This document shows positions 36,946 to 46,071 of a DNA stretch of 64,000 nucleotides, piece after piece. The translations under genes and the position numbers were made by a program. The number at the start of each line of letters is the position of its first letter. Position 1 is the first letter of the stretch. The DNA comes from Marivirga aurantiaca (GTDB taxonomy: Bacteria; Bacteroidota; Bacteroidia; Cytophagales; Cyclobacteriaceae). A model generated the notes under the pieces. It was not told the DNA's origin, searched no databases, and saw only the letters and a list, made by a program, of their open reading frames with translations. The stretch is taken from contig NZ_JAEQBW010000005.1 in the NCBI RefSeq assembly GCF_016679925.1, positions 248,001 to 312,000 of the forward strand. The letters run 5' to 3'.

Positions 36946-37844
36946 GCTACTTCCTCCTTTCTGATAGACTGTAGCTTTAAAGTATGAAAATAAACATCTT
37001 CCAGTTGAACACTTACTGGGTAAAAGTCTTCTCCTGGTTTTTCATTTGCATAAACATGAATGATTCTTTCTCCCATCACCAATTTTGAAGAAATTAGCAG
37101 GTGGGAGGATTCATACTGATTCAATAACTCTTTCCTTATAGTTTTCCGCCATACTTTCCCCTGCATCTGCTTCATAAGTGTTTTGGGAGAATCCCGGCAC
37201 ACAATTTCACCGTCATTAAGAATAGCCATTTGAGGACACAAGTCACTTACATCTTCAACTATATGGGTGGAGAGAATTACAATAATTTGTTCTCCAATTT
37301 CACTCAGCAGATTGTGAAACCTATTCCTTTCCTCAGGGTCGAGACCTGCTGTGGGTTCATCAACAATGATGAGCTGAGGATTGCCTAATAACGCCAGGGC
37401 AATACCAAAACGCTGGCGCATGCCACCGGAGAAACTACTTACTGCTTTTTTGCGATGGGCGTATAAGTTGGTTTGATTCAATAAGCCCTCTACTTGTTTC
37501 CTTCGTTCTGTATTATTCAATATCCCCTTTAAAACAGCAATATGATTGAGTAAATCTTGTGCTGATATTTTAGGATATACACCAAATTCCTGAGGTAGGT
37601 AGCCTAGTTTATTCCTCATAAATTGAGGATTCCTAATGGTATCAGTTCCATTGAAAAAAATCCTGCCCTCATTAGGGCTTTGCAAGGCAGCAATAGTGCG
37701 CATTAAAGTAGACTTCCCTGCACCATTTGGACCCAATAATCCAAACATCCCATTTCCGAGTTCTAAAGAAACCCCTTTAAGGGCATTTACACCATTAGGG
37801 TAAATTTTAGTTATATTTTGTAAAACCAGTGAATTCATATGCAT
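36939..37844 (-). CDS. ABC transporter ATP-binding protein
   Basis: 301 residues. Walker A GPNGAGKSTLM, Q-loop LPQEFGVYPK, signature FSGGMRQRFGIALALLGNPQ, Walker B LIIVDEPTAGLDP and the switch His in LSTHIVED are all present. The N-terminus (MHMNSLVLQNITKIYPNG) starts at 37844 or Met3. Its final codons overlap the permease-peptidase ATG by 7 bp, so it energises that fused permease. Divergent from a LytS/LytTR pair, a common arrangement for exporters controlled by such two-component systems. Confidence 0.95.
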   Translation of the reverse strand: MHMNSLVLQNITKIYPNGVNALKGVSLELGNGMFGLLGPNGAGKSTLMRTIAALQSPNEGRIFFNGTDTIRNPQFMRNKLGYLPQEFGVYPKISAQDLLNHIAVLKGILNNTERRKQVEGLLNQTNLYAHRKKAVSSFSGGMRQRFGIALALLGNPQLIIVDEPTAGLDPEERNRFHNLLSEIGEQIIVILSTHIVEDVSDLCPQMAILNDGEIVCRDSPKTLMKQMQGKVWRKTIRKELLNQYESSHLLISSKLVMGERIIHVYANEKPGEDFYPVSVQLEDVYFHTLKLQSIRKEEVAC

Positions 37845-38182
37845 AGTATATTATTATTATTTTAGTTGCCATAACTTGTACCACCTCAGCAGTTTGCCCT
37901 AAAGGGATCCCCTATAAGAGAATTCGCAATAAATATTCCTTAGGCAGTTGATTATTCTTTTCATTCAATTCATGCATTTTTCTCTATAATGGATTGACTG
38001 GCAAAGTAGAAGGTGCTCTCTTATTGAAGAATTTTAGATGACAAAGGGGCGAGAAATCATGTTAAGTAGTCTAATCTCCACCATAAAGGGATTTTGCTTC
38101 TTTCATCATGAAAAACACTACTTTTATCATTAATCTTTGATAATATTGGAACAGAATACTTTTTTTGGCAAAATGAATAGGC
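37845..38182. other. Divergent promoter region of ABC exporter and histidine kinase
   Basis: 338 bp, no gene supported. It should carry both promoters, and possibly LytTR binding repeats, but I could not identify a clear pair. A small palindrome-like AAAGGGATCCCCT occurs near 37901. Confidence 0.5.
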
Positions 38183-39685
38183 ATGAATTTAAGCTTGAAG
38201 AAAATTGAAAAACAGCTACTTGACAGGGATACATGGCTTTTTATTGGGGCAATCTGCCTGGCCACTATTATTTCCATGTTGGAAAAGCCAGAAAATTCCT
38301 GGAAGTTTTACCTAATTCATTTAGCTGTTTTATTGATCTTGCTAACTCCACAAATTATTTGGGATTGGCATAAAACAGTCTTGCTCAATCGCTGGATAAA
38401 AACAAAGTATCTCCTGGGCTGGGGATTTATTTATTTGTTATACCCCTTTCTTGTTTTTATTTTACTCTACAATCTTCCAGAGATAAACTTTAAAGGTATT
38501 AAACTCAATTTACCGGCATTTGGAGTAGCTACTATAAGCACCTTTATTATAAGTTTCTATTTGCTGGTTCAGCCCTATATCAATCAGCACTTCAAGCGGT
38601 TTATTTGGAAAAAGATGATGAGCCTGGAAGCCGCCATCATGCTTGCTCTCTTTCTAGTTGCCTTATTTATGGCAGGTATTGTGGTTTCAAATCAGGAACA
38701 ATTTAACCAGCGAGCTACAATAGATATGTTATGGAACCTGAAAGAAATAGCTCAAAACCTATGGCTATTTCTAACAATAGCTGCGCAGTTATATATAGCT
38801 TACCTGGCTGGTTTTTTGTTTTTCATCATTAATGAAAAATTTCTAATCTCTCAGCTCCTGAGAAAAAAAGGAATTCTATATTATATTTTCGGCTTAATAA
38901 GCACTATAGTTATTCTTTATCCATTTTTGGCACAGTTACTTATTTGGTTACCACTCCATCAAGAGTTAAGAATTGTAGTGCCAAGTGAAAATTTGGACGC
39001 TTTTGACATTACCAATGCAGGAGTTGTGATAACGATTATTTTGGTCAGCATCCCTGTAATTTTTGCCTTACAGTGGTTTAAGCAAAATAGCCAGATGGAA
39101 AAAATGGAAAAACAACAAGTGCAAACAGAGCTTGATTTACTTAAACAGCAAATTAACCCACATTTCTTTTTTAACACATTAAATAACCTTTACGCCCTCA
39201 GCTTAAGTGGCTCCTCCAAAACACCGGAGGGCATCCTCCAGCTTTCGGATCTTATGCGCTACGTCATCTACAAGGGCAAAGAACCCAAAGTACTTTTAAA
39301 AGAAGAGATAAGTTATATCAAAGATTATATCCGGTTGCAACAACTGCGCTTACAGCAAGAATTTGAAGTAGAATTTAGTATTTCGGTAGAGGATACACTG
39401 AAAATCGCTCCCTTGCTATTAATCATTCTTGTGGAAAATGCATTTAAACACGGAATTGAGCCAGCAGAAAACAAAACATTTTTATCTTTATCAGTGAAAA
39501 CTGTTGATAACAAACTTACTTTTAGCTGTAAAAATTCTCACGAAGAAGACAATATTAATTCTTCCGGTATTGGGCTAGCTAATTTGCAGAGAAGGTTAAC
39601 ATTGTTGTATCCGCAACAACATGAACTAAAAGCAGAAAAGAAAAATGGAGTATATTATGCCTACCTAACAATTACTCTGAAATGA
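38183..39685 (+). CDS. LytS/YehU-type sensor histidine kinase
   Basis: 500 residues. About eight membrane helices in the first 310 residues (for example TWLFIGAICLATIISML, VVITIILVSIPVIFAL) are followed by the His_kinase domain with QQINPHFFFNTLNNLYAL (phospho-His327) and an ATPase part with LILVENAFKHGIEPA (N box) and SSGIGLANLQRRL (G box). The response regulator start overlaps its stop by 4 bp (ATGA). The membrane-embedded sensor suggests lipid, peptide or cell-envelope signals. It is divergent from the ABC exporter, so control of that exporter is a reasonable inference. Confidence 0.93.
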   Translation: MNLSLKKIEKQLLDRDTWLFIGAICLATIISMLEKPENSWKFYLIHLAVLLILLTPQIIWDWHKTVLLNRWIKTKYLLGWGFIYLLYPFLVFILLYNLPEINFKGIKLNLPAFGVATISTFIISFYLLVQPYINQHFKRFIWKKMMSLEAAIMLALFLVALFMAGIVVSNQEQFNQRATIDMLWNLKEIAQNLWLFLTIAAQLYIAYLAGFLFFIINEKFLISQLLRKKGILYYIFGLISTIVILYPFLAQLLIWLPLHQELRIVVPSENLDAFDITNAGVVITIILVSIPVIFALQWFKQNSQMEKMEKQQVQTELDLLKQQINPHFFFNTLNNLYALSLSGSSKTPEGILQLSDLMRYVIYKGKEPKVLLKEEISYIKDYIRLQQLRLQQEFEVEFSISVEDTLKIAPLLLIILVENAFKHGIEPAENKTFLSLSVKTVDNKLTFSCKNSHEEDNINSSGIGLANLQRRLTLLYPQQHELKAEKKNGVYYAYLTITLK

Positions 39686-40404
39686 AGATACGTGCAATTA
39701 TAATAGACGATGAACCGCTGGCCCACACCATTATTGAAAAATATGAAGAGGATATTCCCTACCTGGAAATTGTAGGCCACTGCTATAAAGCCACCGAGGC
39801 ATTTCAAATGTTAAAGGCCAAAGCTATAGATTTGCTTTTTCTGGATATCCAAATGCCAAAACTAACAGGCCTGGAATTTTTAAGGACCCTCGACCGAAAA
39901 CCCTTTGTCATTATCACCTCCGCCCATTCTGAATATGCATTGGAAGGCTTCGAGCTGAATGTATCTGATTATCTATTGAAGCCTTTCCGTTTTGAACGCT
40001 TTTTAAAAGCCGTGAACAAAGTACAGGATTTAATTAGCCTAAATAAGGAGGAGGTTAATTTTACAACAGCAAGCGGAGAAAAACCATCTTCTTCTGAGAA
40101 AACCCTTTTTCTAAAGGTTGATAAAAAGGTTGTCAGGGTTTTGACAAAGAACATTTTCTACCTGGAGAGTTACGGTAACTATGTTAAATGTTGGTTGGAA
40201 AATGAATATATTTTAACGCCAAGAACCTTAACAAGCATGGAAGAAGAACTTGTCGGGTCTTCCTTTATTCGAATTCACAAATCCACCCTTATTAACAAAC
40301 ATACCATTCATTATCTGGAAGGAAACAGAGTCGTACTTAAGAATGGAAAATCTTTACCAATTGGAAAAACCTACTCACAAACTGTGAAATCACATTTTAT
40401 ATAA
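39682..40404 (+). CDS. LytTR-family response regulator
   Basis: 240 residues: an N-terminal receiver domain with acidic pair DDE (about 10-12), phospho-acceptor Asp55 in LLFLDIQMPKLTGLEFL, and Lys in DYLLKPFRFERFL; then a LytTR DNA-binding domain (about 140-240) with FYLESYGNYVKCWL, FIRIHKSTLINKHTI and NGKSLPIGKTY. It pairs with the upstream kinase gene through the ATGA overlap. Confidence 0.95.
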   Translation: MKIRAIIIDDEPLAHTIIEKYEEDIPYLEIVGHCYKATEAFQMLKAKAIDLLFLDIQMPKLTGLEFLRTLDRKPFVIITSAHSEYALEGFELNVSDYLLKPFRFERFLKAVNKVQDLISLNKEEVNFTTASGEKPSSSEKTLFLKVDKKVVRVLTKNIFYLESYGNYVKCWLENEYILTPRTLTSMEEELVGSSFIRIHKSTLINKHTIHYLEGNRVVLKNGKSLPIGKTYSQTVKSHFI

Positions 40405-40480
40405 ATCAATGTTTTTTGCACCAGGATGGGATTTAGAGCAAAAAATGATTCCCGTTTATTACTTCAAAATTTCTATACAA

Positions 40481-41125
40481 TCAAGAATTAGTCTTCTCAA
40501 AATAACGACAGAAATGGGTGATTTTACATTCCTCACATTTAGGTCTTCGGGCCACACATACGTATCTTCCATGCAAAATTAGCCAATGATGTGCCAGATG
40601 TACATATTCAGAAGGTATATTTTTAATTAAGACTTTTTCTACCTCAAGTGGAGTTTTAGCATTCATATTTACCAGTCCCAACCTTTTGGAAACTCTGAAC
40701 ACATGCGTATCCACTGCCATTGCGGGTTGATTATAAATGACCGAAGCAATCACATTGGCTGTTTTCCTGCCAACTCCCGGAAGGGTTTGCAGATCATCTA
40801 CATTCTCAGGTACTTGAGAGTCAAAATTCTCCACCAATAACTTAGCCATACCAATTAAATGTTTGGTTTTGTTATTCATGAAAGAAATGCTTTTTATATA
40901 AGGCAAAACCTCATCAAAATGAGAAGAAGCTAAATGTTCCGGACTTGGAAAAGCTTCAAAAAGCGCAGGTGTAACAATATTCACCCTTTTGTCGGTACAT
41001 TGGGCAGATAAAATTACAGCAATTAACAGCTGAAACGGAGTTTCATAATGAAGCTCCGTTTCAGCTTGTGGTTGGTTTTCAGAGAAGTATTCAATAAAAG
41101 CTTTATACCGTTCTTTTCTTTGCAT
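40481..41125 (-). CDS. nth: Endonuclease III
   Basis: 214 residues. DNA glycosylase/AP lyase for oxidised pyrimidines. Helix-hairpin-helix LPGVGRKTANVIASV with catalytic Lys (in LSAQCTDKRVN) and Asp (VDTHVFRVSKRLGL) present. The C-terminal [4Fe-4S] motif CVARRPKCEECKITHFC has the correct C-x6-C-x2-C-x5-C spacing. It starts 3 bp after the small gene downstream of the sigma factor, so it may be co-transcribed with the sigma operon. Confidence 0.97.
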   Translation of the reverse strand: MQRKERYKAFIEYFSENQPQAETELHYETPFQLLIAVILSAQCTDKRVNIVTPALFEAFPSPEHLASSHFDEVLPYIKSISFMNNKTKHLIGMAKLLVENFDSQVPENVDDLQTLPGVGRKTANVIASVIYNQPAMAVDTHVFRVSKRLGLVNMNAKTPLEVEKVLIKNIPSEYVHLAHHWLILHGRYVCVARRPKCEECKITHFCRYFEKTNS

Positions 41126-41128
41126 TGG

Positions 41129-41368
41129 TTAGTCCTTTACAGGATGCAAATTAAAGCCTTTTGAATATTCTAAAATAGTATTAATCGTTTTTTCTGAAGG
41201 AGACATCATGCTCCCGTCCAATTGCTCTTTTATCCTATGCAACTCTTGACATTGCTCCAGCAAAGCACTGTCAACGGCTAAGGATTTTTCGATTAGTCGA
41301 TTTTCTTCAGTTGTGGTTTCTTCATAGACATACCTGATTAAATCGTCATGAGTAAAAATTTTGGTCAT
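41129..41368 (-). CDS. Small protein of ECF sigma operon, anti-sigma-like
   Basis: 79 residues, soluble, acidic-helical: MTKIFTHDDLIRYVYEETTTEENRLIEKSL then HRIKEQLDGSMMSPSEKTINTILEYSKG. The start overlaps the sigma factor stop by 23 bp, implying translational coupling. It resembles the N-terminal part of anti-sigma factors (the DDLIRYVYEET/EE pattern) but lacks a membrane segment and the zinc-binding HxxxCxxC. Binding of the sigma factor is inference from position and length. Confidence 0.8.
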   Translation of the reverse strand: MTKIFTHDDLIRYVYEETTTEENRLIEKSLAVDSALLEQCQELHRIKEQLDGSMMSPSEKTINTILEYSKGFNLHPVKD

Positions 41369-41948
41369 AGGCTATATTATATTGTTGCATCTTTTTCCTC
41401 AAATTAATGAGGGCGTAGCGCATTCGACCTAAAGCAGTATTAATACTCACTCCCGTCTGTTCAGAAATTTCTTTGAAGCTCATATCCATAAAATGTCTCA
41501 TAATCAACACTTCCTTTTGAGCATCCGGTAATTCCTGAATCAGTTTTCGCAGGGATTTGTGCATATCTTTTTTCATCTGCGCATCCTCAAAACTGCCTTC
41601 TGCAAATTCGAGGGTTTCGAACACACTGTTTCCATCGTCCATAACGATGGTAGGGTACCTTTTATTTTTCCTGAATTTATCTATTGCCAAATTATGCGCA
41701 ATTCGAAGAATCCAGGGTAAAAATTTACCTTCCTCATTATAACGTCCGGATTTCAAAGTTCGTATAGACTTAATAAAAACTTCTTGCATCAAATCTTCTG
41801 CGACATAATGATCTTTCACTATCATATAGATAGTGGTGAAAATTCTAGATTTGTGGCGGATTACTAGTTGTTCAAACGCTACTTCATTACCATTGATATA
41901 CTGGCTCACCAATTGGCTGTCGTCCAGTTTTGTTTTTTGACTGTTCAT
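41346..41948 (-). CDS. ECF sigma-70 factor
   Basis: 200 residues. Region 2: EDLMQEVFIKSIRTL with GRYNEEGKFLPWILRIAHNLAIDKFRK. Region 4: DAQKEVLIMRHFMDMSFKEISEQTGVSINTALGRMRYALINLRKKM. Typical of the RpoE-like/SigW-type group in Bacteroidota. The downstream small gene overlaps its stop. It probably regulates an envelope or stress regulon and may autoregulate. A divergent second ECF gene lies 440 bp away. Confidence 0.95.
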   Translation of the reverse strand: MNSQKTKLDDSQLVSQYINGNEVAFEQLVIRHKSRIFTTIYMIVKDHYVAEDLMQEVFIKSIRTLKSGRYNEEGKFLPWILRIAHNLAIDKFRKNKRYPTIVMDDGNSVFETLEFAEGSFEDAQMKKDMHKSLRKLIQELPDAQKEVLIMRHFMDMSFKEISEQTGVSINTALGRMRYALINLRKKMQQYNIAYDQNFYS

Positions 41949-42388
41949 CTTAAAACACCTTGTTTAGTTTGGTAAAGGTTTATTCTATAGCGTTGTTATT
42001 TTGAGGTGATAAATATTATTATATATAATCCCGAAAGTATTTAAATTGTATGTAAATACAAAAACAATTTACGATTTATTTTTTAAGAACAACATTAATG
42101 CCAAAAGAATATAGAAATAAACTATCGGTTAAAATGTTGGAGGTATCTCAATATTGAACCACAACATCAAATCCATATGATATATAAATATGGTTCATAA
42201 ATTAAAGATTTATTAAAAAATCATTAAATGGCAGTACTTTACATCATTTTTACGTTATTATAGTTCTGATTCAATATCCTAAACCAGAAACATTATATAT
42301 TATTTTTAAATGTATTTTATAAACTTTCTAATTTTTTTATTAATTATTAGGTGATTAGCTTAAATGTTTTTAATTTTATCTTTTAACT
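41949..42388. other. AT-rich divergent spacer between two ECF sigma genes
   Basis: 440 bp without a credible gene. The promoters of both sigma genes should be here; I could not define a -7 or ECF-type box with confidence. No inverted repeats of note. Confidence 0.55.
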
Positions 42389-42967
42389 ATGAAAGTACAA
42401 GGAGAAATTACACAATTACTTATAAAGGCGAATAATGGCGATTTATGCGCTTATAATAAAATCTTTCCTGTAATCTATTCTGAGCTCAGACACATTGCTC
42501 AAAGGATAAGATTCCAGTTTTTCGGATTGGAAACCCTCAACACTACCGCCATAGTTCACGAAGCTTATTTAAAGATTATTAACTCAGAAACAGATTGGAT
42601 AAGCCGTGCGCATTTTTATGGCGTGGCGGGAAAAGCGATGCGGCAAATTTTATTAAATGCAGCAAGAAGAAAAAACGCCATCAAACGAGGGAAGGAAGCT
42701 GAACATGTTTGTTTCGAGGAATGGGAAGAGAAAATCCATTTATCAGAAAACTGCTCTGATGAACTATTGCACCTGGATGAGATACTTATAAAGCTGGAAC
42801 AAAAAGACAAAAGACAGGTAAAAATTGTCGAGTGCAGATTTTTTGCCAATATGAGTATAGAAGAAACAGCGGCAGTACTGGATGTGTCAACTGCAACAGT
42901 AAAAAGAAGCTGGCAGGTTACAAAAGCCTGGATGTACAGCCAATTACAACAAAATAAATCTGCTTAA
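42389..42967 (+). CDS. ECF-like sigma-70 factor (TIGR02999 type)
   Basis: 192 residues matching the group of ECF-like sigma factors usually followed by Ser/Thr kinases: ITQLLIKANNGDLCAYNKIFPVIYSELRHIAQ, NTTAIVHEAYLKI, FYGVAGKAMRQILLNAAR and C-terminal ECRFFANMSIEETAAVLDVSTATVKRSW. Its stop shares a base with the start of a decayed kinase N-terminus (TAATG), suggesting it was translationally coupled to a kinase gene. The intact kinase lies about 400 bp downstream. Confidence 0.93.
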   Translation: MKVQGEITQLLIKANNGDLCAYNKIFPVIYSELRHIAQRIRFQFFGLETLNTTAIVHEAYLKIINSETDWISRAHFYGVAGKAMRQILLNAARRKNAIKRGKEAEHVCFEEWEEKIHLSENCSDELLHLDEILIKLEQKDKRQVKIVECRFFANMSIEETAAVLDVSTATVKRSWQVTKAWMYSQLQQNKSA

Positions 42968-43203
42968 TGGCGTATAATTGGGATGAACTAGAAAGCATTT
43001 TTTATGAAAATTTATCAATTCCTGTTGATCGTAGAGCGGAATTCATAAGAACGAAATCCAAAGGAAATGAATAGCTTGAGAAAACTTTACTAATCATACT
43101 ACAAAATGCCGGTGATGCAGATGATTACTTTGAAAACTTATAGCAAAATATTGCCTCCAGCTTAAATAATCGAGAAAAAGCCCTCTCCATCAGAAATTAC
43201 TAA
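42967..43203 (+). pseudogene. Decayed 5' fragment of a Ser/Thr kinase gene
   Basis: Reading from the ATG overlapping the sigma stop gives MAYNWDELESIFYENLSIPV, then RRAEFIRTKSKGNE, stop, LEKTLLIILQNAGDADDYFE, stop, QNIASSLNNREKAL, stop. This aligns position by position with the intact kinase N-terminus (MEYNWSELEKIFNESLELS ... FIINKSEGN ... LLQETLLDMLRHSEE ... EIAQGL). Weaker DNA similarity with an inserted base continues to about 43280 (GATATGGCCAATAAAATATG against GATATAATCAACAAATATG). It is therefore the relic of a duplicated kinase gene; the rest is lost. Confidence 0.85.
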
Positions 43204-43365
43204 ATTGCATTTTGTTAAACATACATTTTTTATCGTAGATATGGCCAATAAAATATGTCAGTACTTGTCTTTCAACAACAATCATCAGTAGGATTACAGG
43301 TGAGCCATAAAGATTACTGATTATATTAATCGCCAGATATTGCTAATAAAGTGCTCTTAATTAAT

Positions 43366-45807
43366 ATGGAATACAACTGGAGTGAACTAGAAAAAATTTT
43401 TAATGAAAGCCTGGAACTCTCTCCTTCTGAAAGGACAAATTTCATTATTAATAAATCGGAGGGCAATTTATTGTTACAGGAAACACTTCTTGATATGTTA
43501 CGCCATTCGGAAGAATCAGAAGTTTATTTTCACAGGTTAAAAGGTGAAATTGCACAAGGCCTCTGTGATAAACCCCAGACTATTTTACTTCAAAAGGGAG
43601 ATATAATCAACAAATATGTGGTTACTTCTTTGCTGGGGCAAGGGGGCATGGGGGAAGTTTATCTTGCGCAAAGAAACGATGGGCAATATGAGCAAACTGT
43701 TGCTATTAAATGTTTCTCCAATCCACTTCTTAAAGAAGATTTTTTAGAAAGTTTCCGTCAGGAACAGCAATTTCTGGCATCATTGAACCATGCTAATATA
43801 GCACATATTTTGGACGGTGGTTTAACAGAGCGTGGTATTCCTTTTATTATCATGGATTATGTAGAGGGAGATCCTATTGATAAATACCTGGAAGAGCATA
43901 AAAAAAACCTGAAAGAAAAGCTCTACTTATTTCTTGAAATTTGTGAGACGATTCAGTTTGCCCATAACCAGTTAATTCTTCATCTTGACATTAAACCTAA
44001 TAATATTCTTGTCTCAAAAGAGGGTAAAATTAAGTTGCTGGATTTCGGAATAGCTAAAAAAATAGGGTCTTCAGATATAAGCAATACCAATATCATGGCC
44101 TCTCCTTTTTACGCTGCTCCAGAACAGTTGAATCAACAAAACACATCAGTAGCCACTGACATTTATCAATTAGGTGTGCTTTTTCATATTATTTTGTGTG
44201 GCGATATTCCTTTCGATAAAACAGAGGATATGGTTACAAACCGAGCACTTAAAATTAATACTGCCAAAGTGGGCAAAGAATTATTGGCAATTCTTTCTAC
44301 TTGCCTCAAGGAAAAACCTGAAGAGCGTTATCTATCTGTAAACGAACTAATTGGGGATGTTAAAAATTATCTGGCGGGTTTTCCCGTGACAGTTTATTCC
44401 AACCAATGGCTCTACAAGGCAAATAAATTCATTCGAAGAAATAAAATTGCAACAAGCCTGGTGATCCTTTTATTTCTTTCCTTAACTATAGGGGTAGTGG
44501 TGTCTACCAGGCAAACTATATTGGCAAATGAGCAAACAGTTGCCGCACAAATTGCTGCTATGAAAAGCGAAAGAGTCTCAGATTTCTTAATTTCCATATT
44601 TGAATCGGCCAATCCGGAAATAAGAGGGAGGGATAAGCTTGAGTTAGAAAGTTTGATACAGGAAAGTATCCATAAGATTAAATTATACCCTGATGATGAA
44701 ATTAAAGCTGAACTTTTATTTGTGCTAGGCACCACTTTTAGCAAAGCAGGTCAATATGCATTAGCCGATTCACTTCTTGCCCAATCTATTCAATTAAACA
44801 AAAAACTATCCCTTTCAGATACGGAAAATCATTTTAAAGCCTACTTTGAACTCTCAAAAGCAAGAATGTATAATTCCCAATTAAAAGAAAGCCTTGAGCT
44901 AATAAAAGAAGCTTTTGACTTATCTAAAAAACTAATCCCGGAAAATAAAAAAATAGCAGGCCTGTTAACCATGCAATTGGCACTTACTACTATGGAAGCT
45001 GGTGACACGAAAAGAGCAGACAGCTTGTTAGACAAAGCATGGTTTGAAACTCATCAGGCTTCACTGGACCCATTAGAATTGGCGGAAGCTTATAATACAA
45101 AAGCCAGTATAAAACATTATAAGGGAGAAATTGATTCTTCAATCATTCATTTAAAAAAATCTTTAGCCATTATTAAAAGAAATTATTCAGAAGGCCATCC
45201 TTTTTATATCACGTTAATTGAAAACCTCTCTTCCGGCTATAGACAAGCAAATGATTTTGATAAAGCTTTGAAGTACCAAAAAGAAGCCATCAAGAAAACA
45301 GAAACCATCTATGGAAAAGAGCACTTGAATTATATAAAATCTGCCAATGCTTTAGGAGTAACCTATAGAGATATGGATAGTTTGAATCAGGCTCTGGGAT
45401 ATCTTGAAGAAGCTGTAATGCTTGCCGAGAATGTAATGGGGAAAGAAACCCTGACCTATATTTCCAGTGCCGGAAATTTATCCTTAACTCTTAGTAAATT
45501 AGGGAAGCATTCAGATGCGGAAATAATAGCTTATGAAGCTTATGAAAAAGCCTTAAATTTTATAGGTTCGAAACACCCATTTTATTTATGGAGCATTGGC
45601 ATATATGCCGGGTCTTTGGCCAACAGCCAAAAAAAGGATGAAGCAGAAATAATGTACCGACAGGCTTTAACCGAGCAAATTGAGGTATTGGGTCAGGGTC
45701 ATCCCTGGGTAAAAAAGTCAGCTACTGGACTGGTCGGAATACTTGAAAAGAAAGGTAAGTGGAAGGAGATAGATTCTGTTAAACATTTAGTCAATCCTAT
45801 AAATTAA
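43366..45807 (+). CDS. Eukaryote-like Ser/Thr protein kinase with TPR C-terminus
   Basis: The ATG at 43366 (MEYNWSELEKIF) matches the pseudogene start; an upstream GTG is less likely. Kinase domain about 84-345: glycine loop GQGGMGEVYLAQ (90-101), VAIK lysine, HLDIKPNNILV (catalytic Asp208; HRD is replaced by HLD), DFGIA (Asp226) and APEQ. One membrane span lies at about 362-382 (TSLVILLFLSLTIGVVV), followed by TPR repeats to the end (ADSLLAQSIQLNKKL, KALKYQKEAIKKTETIYGKE). The 813-residue architecture with an upstream ECF-like sigma factor is common in several phyla. The kinase probably controls that sigma factor or shares its signal, but the target is unknown. Confidence 0.95.
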   Translation: MEYNWSELEKIFNESLELSPSERTNFIINKSEGNLLLQETLLDMLRHSEESEVYFHRLKGEIAQGLCDKPQTILLQKGDIINKYVVTSLLGQGGMGEVYLAQRNDGQYEQTVAIKCFSNPLLKEDFLESFRQEQQFLASLNHANIAHILDGGLTERGIPFIIMDYVEGDPIDKYLEEHKKNLKEKLYLFLEICETIQFAHNQLILHLDIKPNNILVSKEGKIKLLDFGIAKKIGSSDISNTNIMASPFYAAPEQLNQQNTSVATDIYQLGVLFHIILCGDIPFDKTEDMVTNRALKINTAKVGKELLAILSTCLKEKPEERYLSVNELIGDVKNYLAGFPVTVYSNQWLYKANKFIRRNKIATSLVILLFLSLTIGVVVSTRQTILANEQTVAAQIAAMKSERVSDFLISIFESANPEIRGRDKLELESLIQESIHKIKLYPDDEIKAELLFVLGTTFSKAGQYALADSLLAQSIQLNKKLSLSDTENHFKAYFELSKARMYNSQLKESLELIKEAFDLSKKLIPENKKIAGLLTMQLALTTMEAGDTKRADSLLDKAWFETHQASLDPLELAEAYNTKASIKHYKGEIDSSIIHLKKSLAIIKRNYSEGHPFYITLIENLSSGYRQANDFDKALKYQKEAIKKTETIYGKEHLNYIKSANALGVTYRDMDSLNQALGYLEEAVMLAENVMGKETLTYISSAGNLSLTLSKLGKHSDAEIIAYEAYEKALNFIGSKHPFYLWSIGIYAGSLANSQKKDEAEIMYRQALTEQIEVLGQGHPWVKKSATGLVGILEKKGKWKEIDSVKHLVNPIN

Positions 45808-45838
45808 ATTTCCTGTTAAGGTGTGGCCGTAAATCAAA

Positions 45839-45861
45839 ACAGCCTCGAATTGTGAGGCTGT
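45839..45861. repeat. Hairpin downstream of kinase gene
   Basis: 8-bp arms (ACAGCCTC and GAGGCTGT) with a 7-nt loop, 32 bp after the kinase stop. There is no T run on the plus strand (a short TTTT follows on the minus strand), so its role as a terminator is doubtful. Confidence 0.5.
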
Positions 45862-45987
45862 GACTCCTGAATATTAGTTAGTGATTCAAGGGTGCATTTA
45901 TATAATTGTCTGATATTAACCCCGATTAATTCCCATGCTTTTCGCGAGCCCATAATCGGAAAGTATTAAAATGTTAAGTTAAAAAAA

Positions 45988-46006
45988 ACCGCTCTAAAAG
46001 AGCGGT
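45988..46006 (-). terminator. Hairpin with U-tract (minus)
   Basis: ACCGCTCT and AGAGCGGT arms with a 3-nt loop. On the minus strand eight T residues follow (from the A run at 45981-45988). It could be a second terminator for the 46072 gene, or stop transcription from the kinase side (CTTT follows on the plus strand). Confidence 0.7.
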
Positions 46007-46032
46007 CTTTCAGGTTAAAATGAAAAAACAAC

Positions 46033-46061
46033 ACCTAAACAAACGCATGACTTGTTTAGGT
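46033..46061 (-). terminator. Terminator of the outer-membrane protein gene
   Basis: 10-bp perfect arms (ACCTAAACAA and TTGTTTAGGT) start 11 bp after the stop at 46072. On the minus strand they are followed by GTTGTTTTTTC. Confidence 0.8.
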
Positions 46062-46071
46062 ATCGCTCTAT

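Noticed and set aside
38071-38277. Minus-strand 68-codon frame at the kinase start
   Set aside because: Overlaps the LytS-type gene start and has no protein features.
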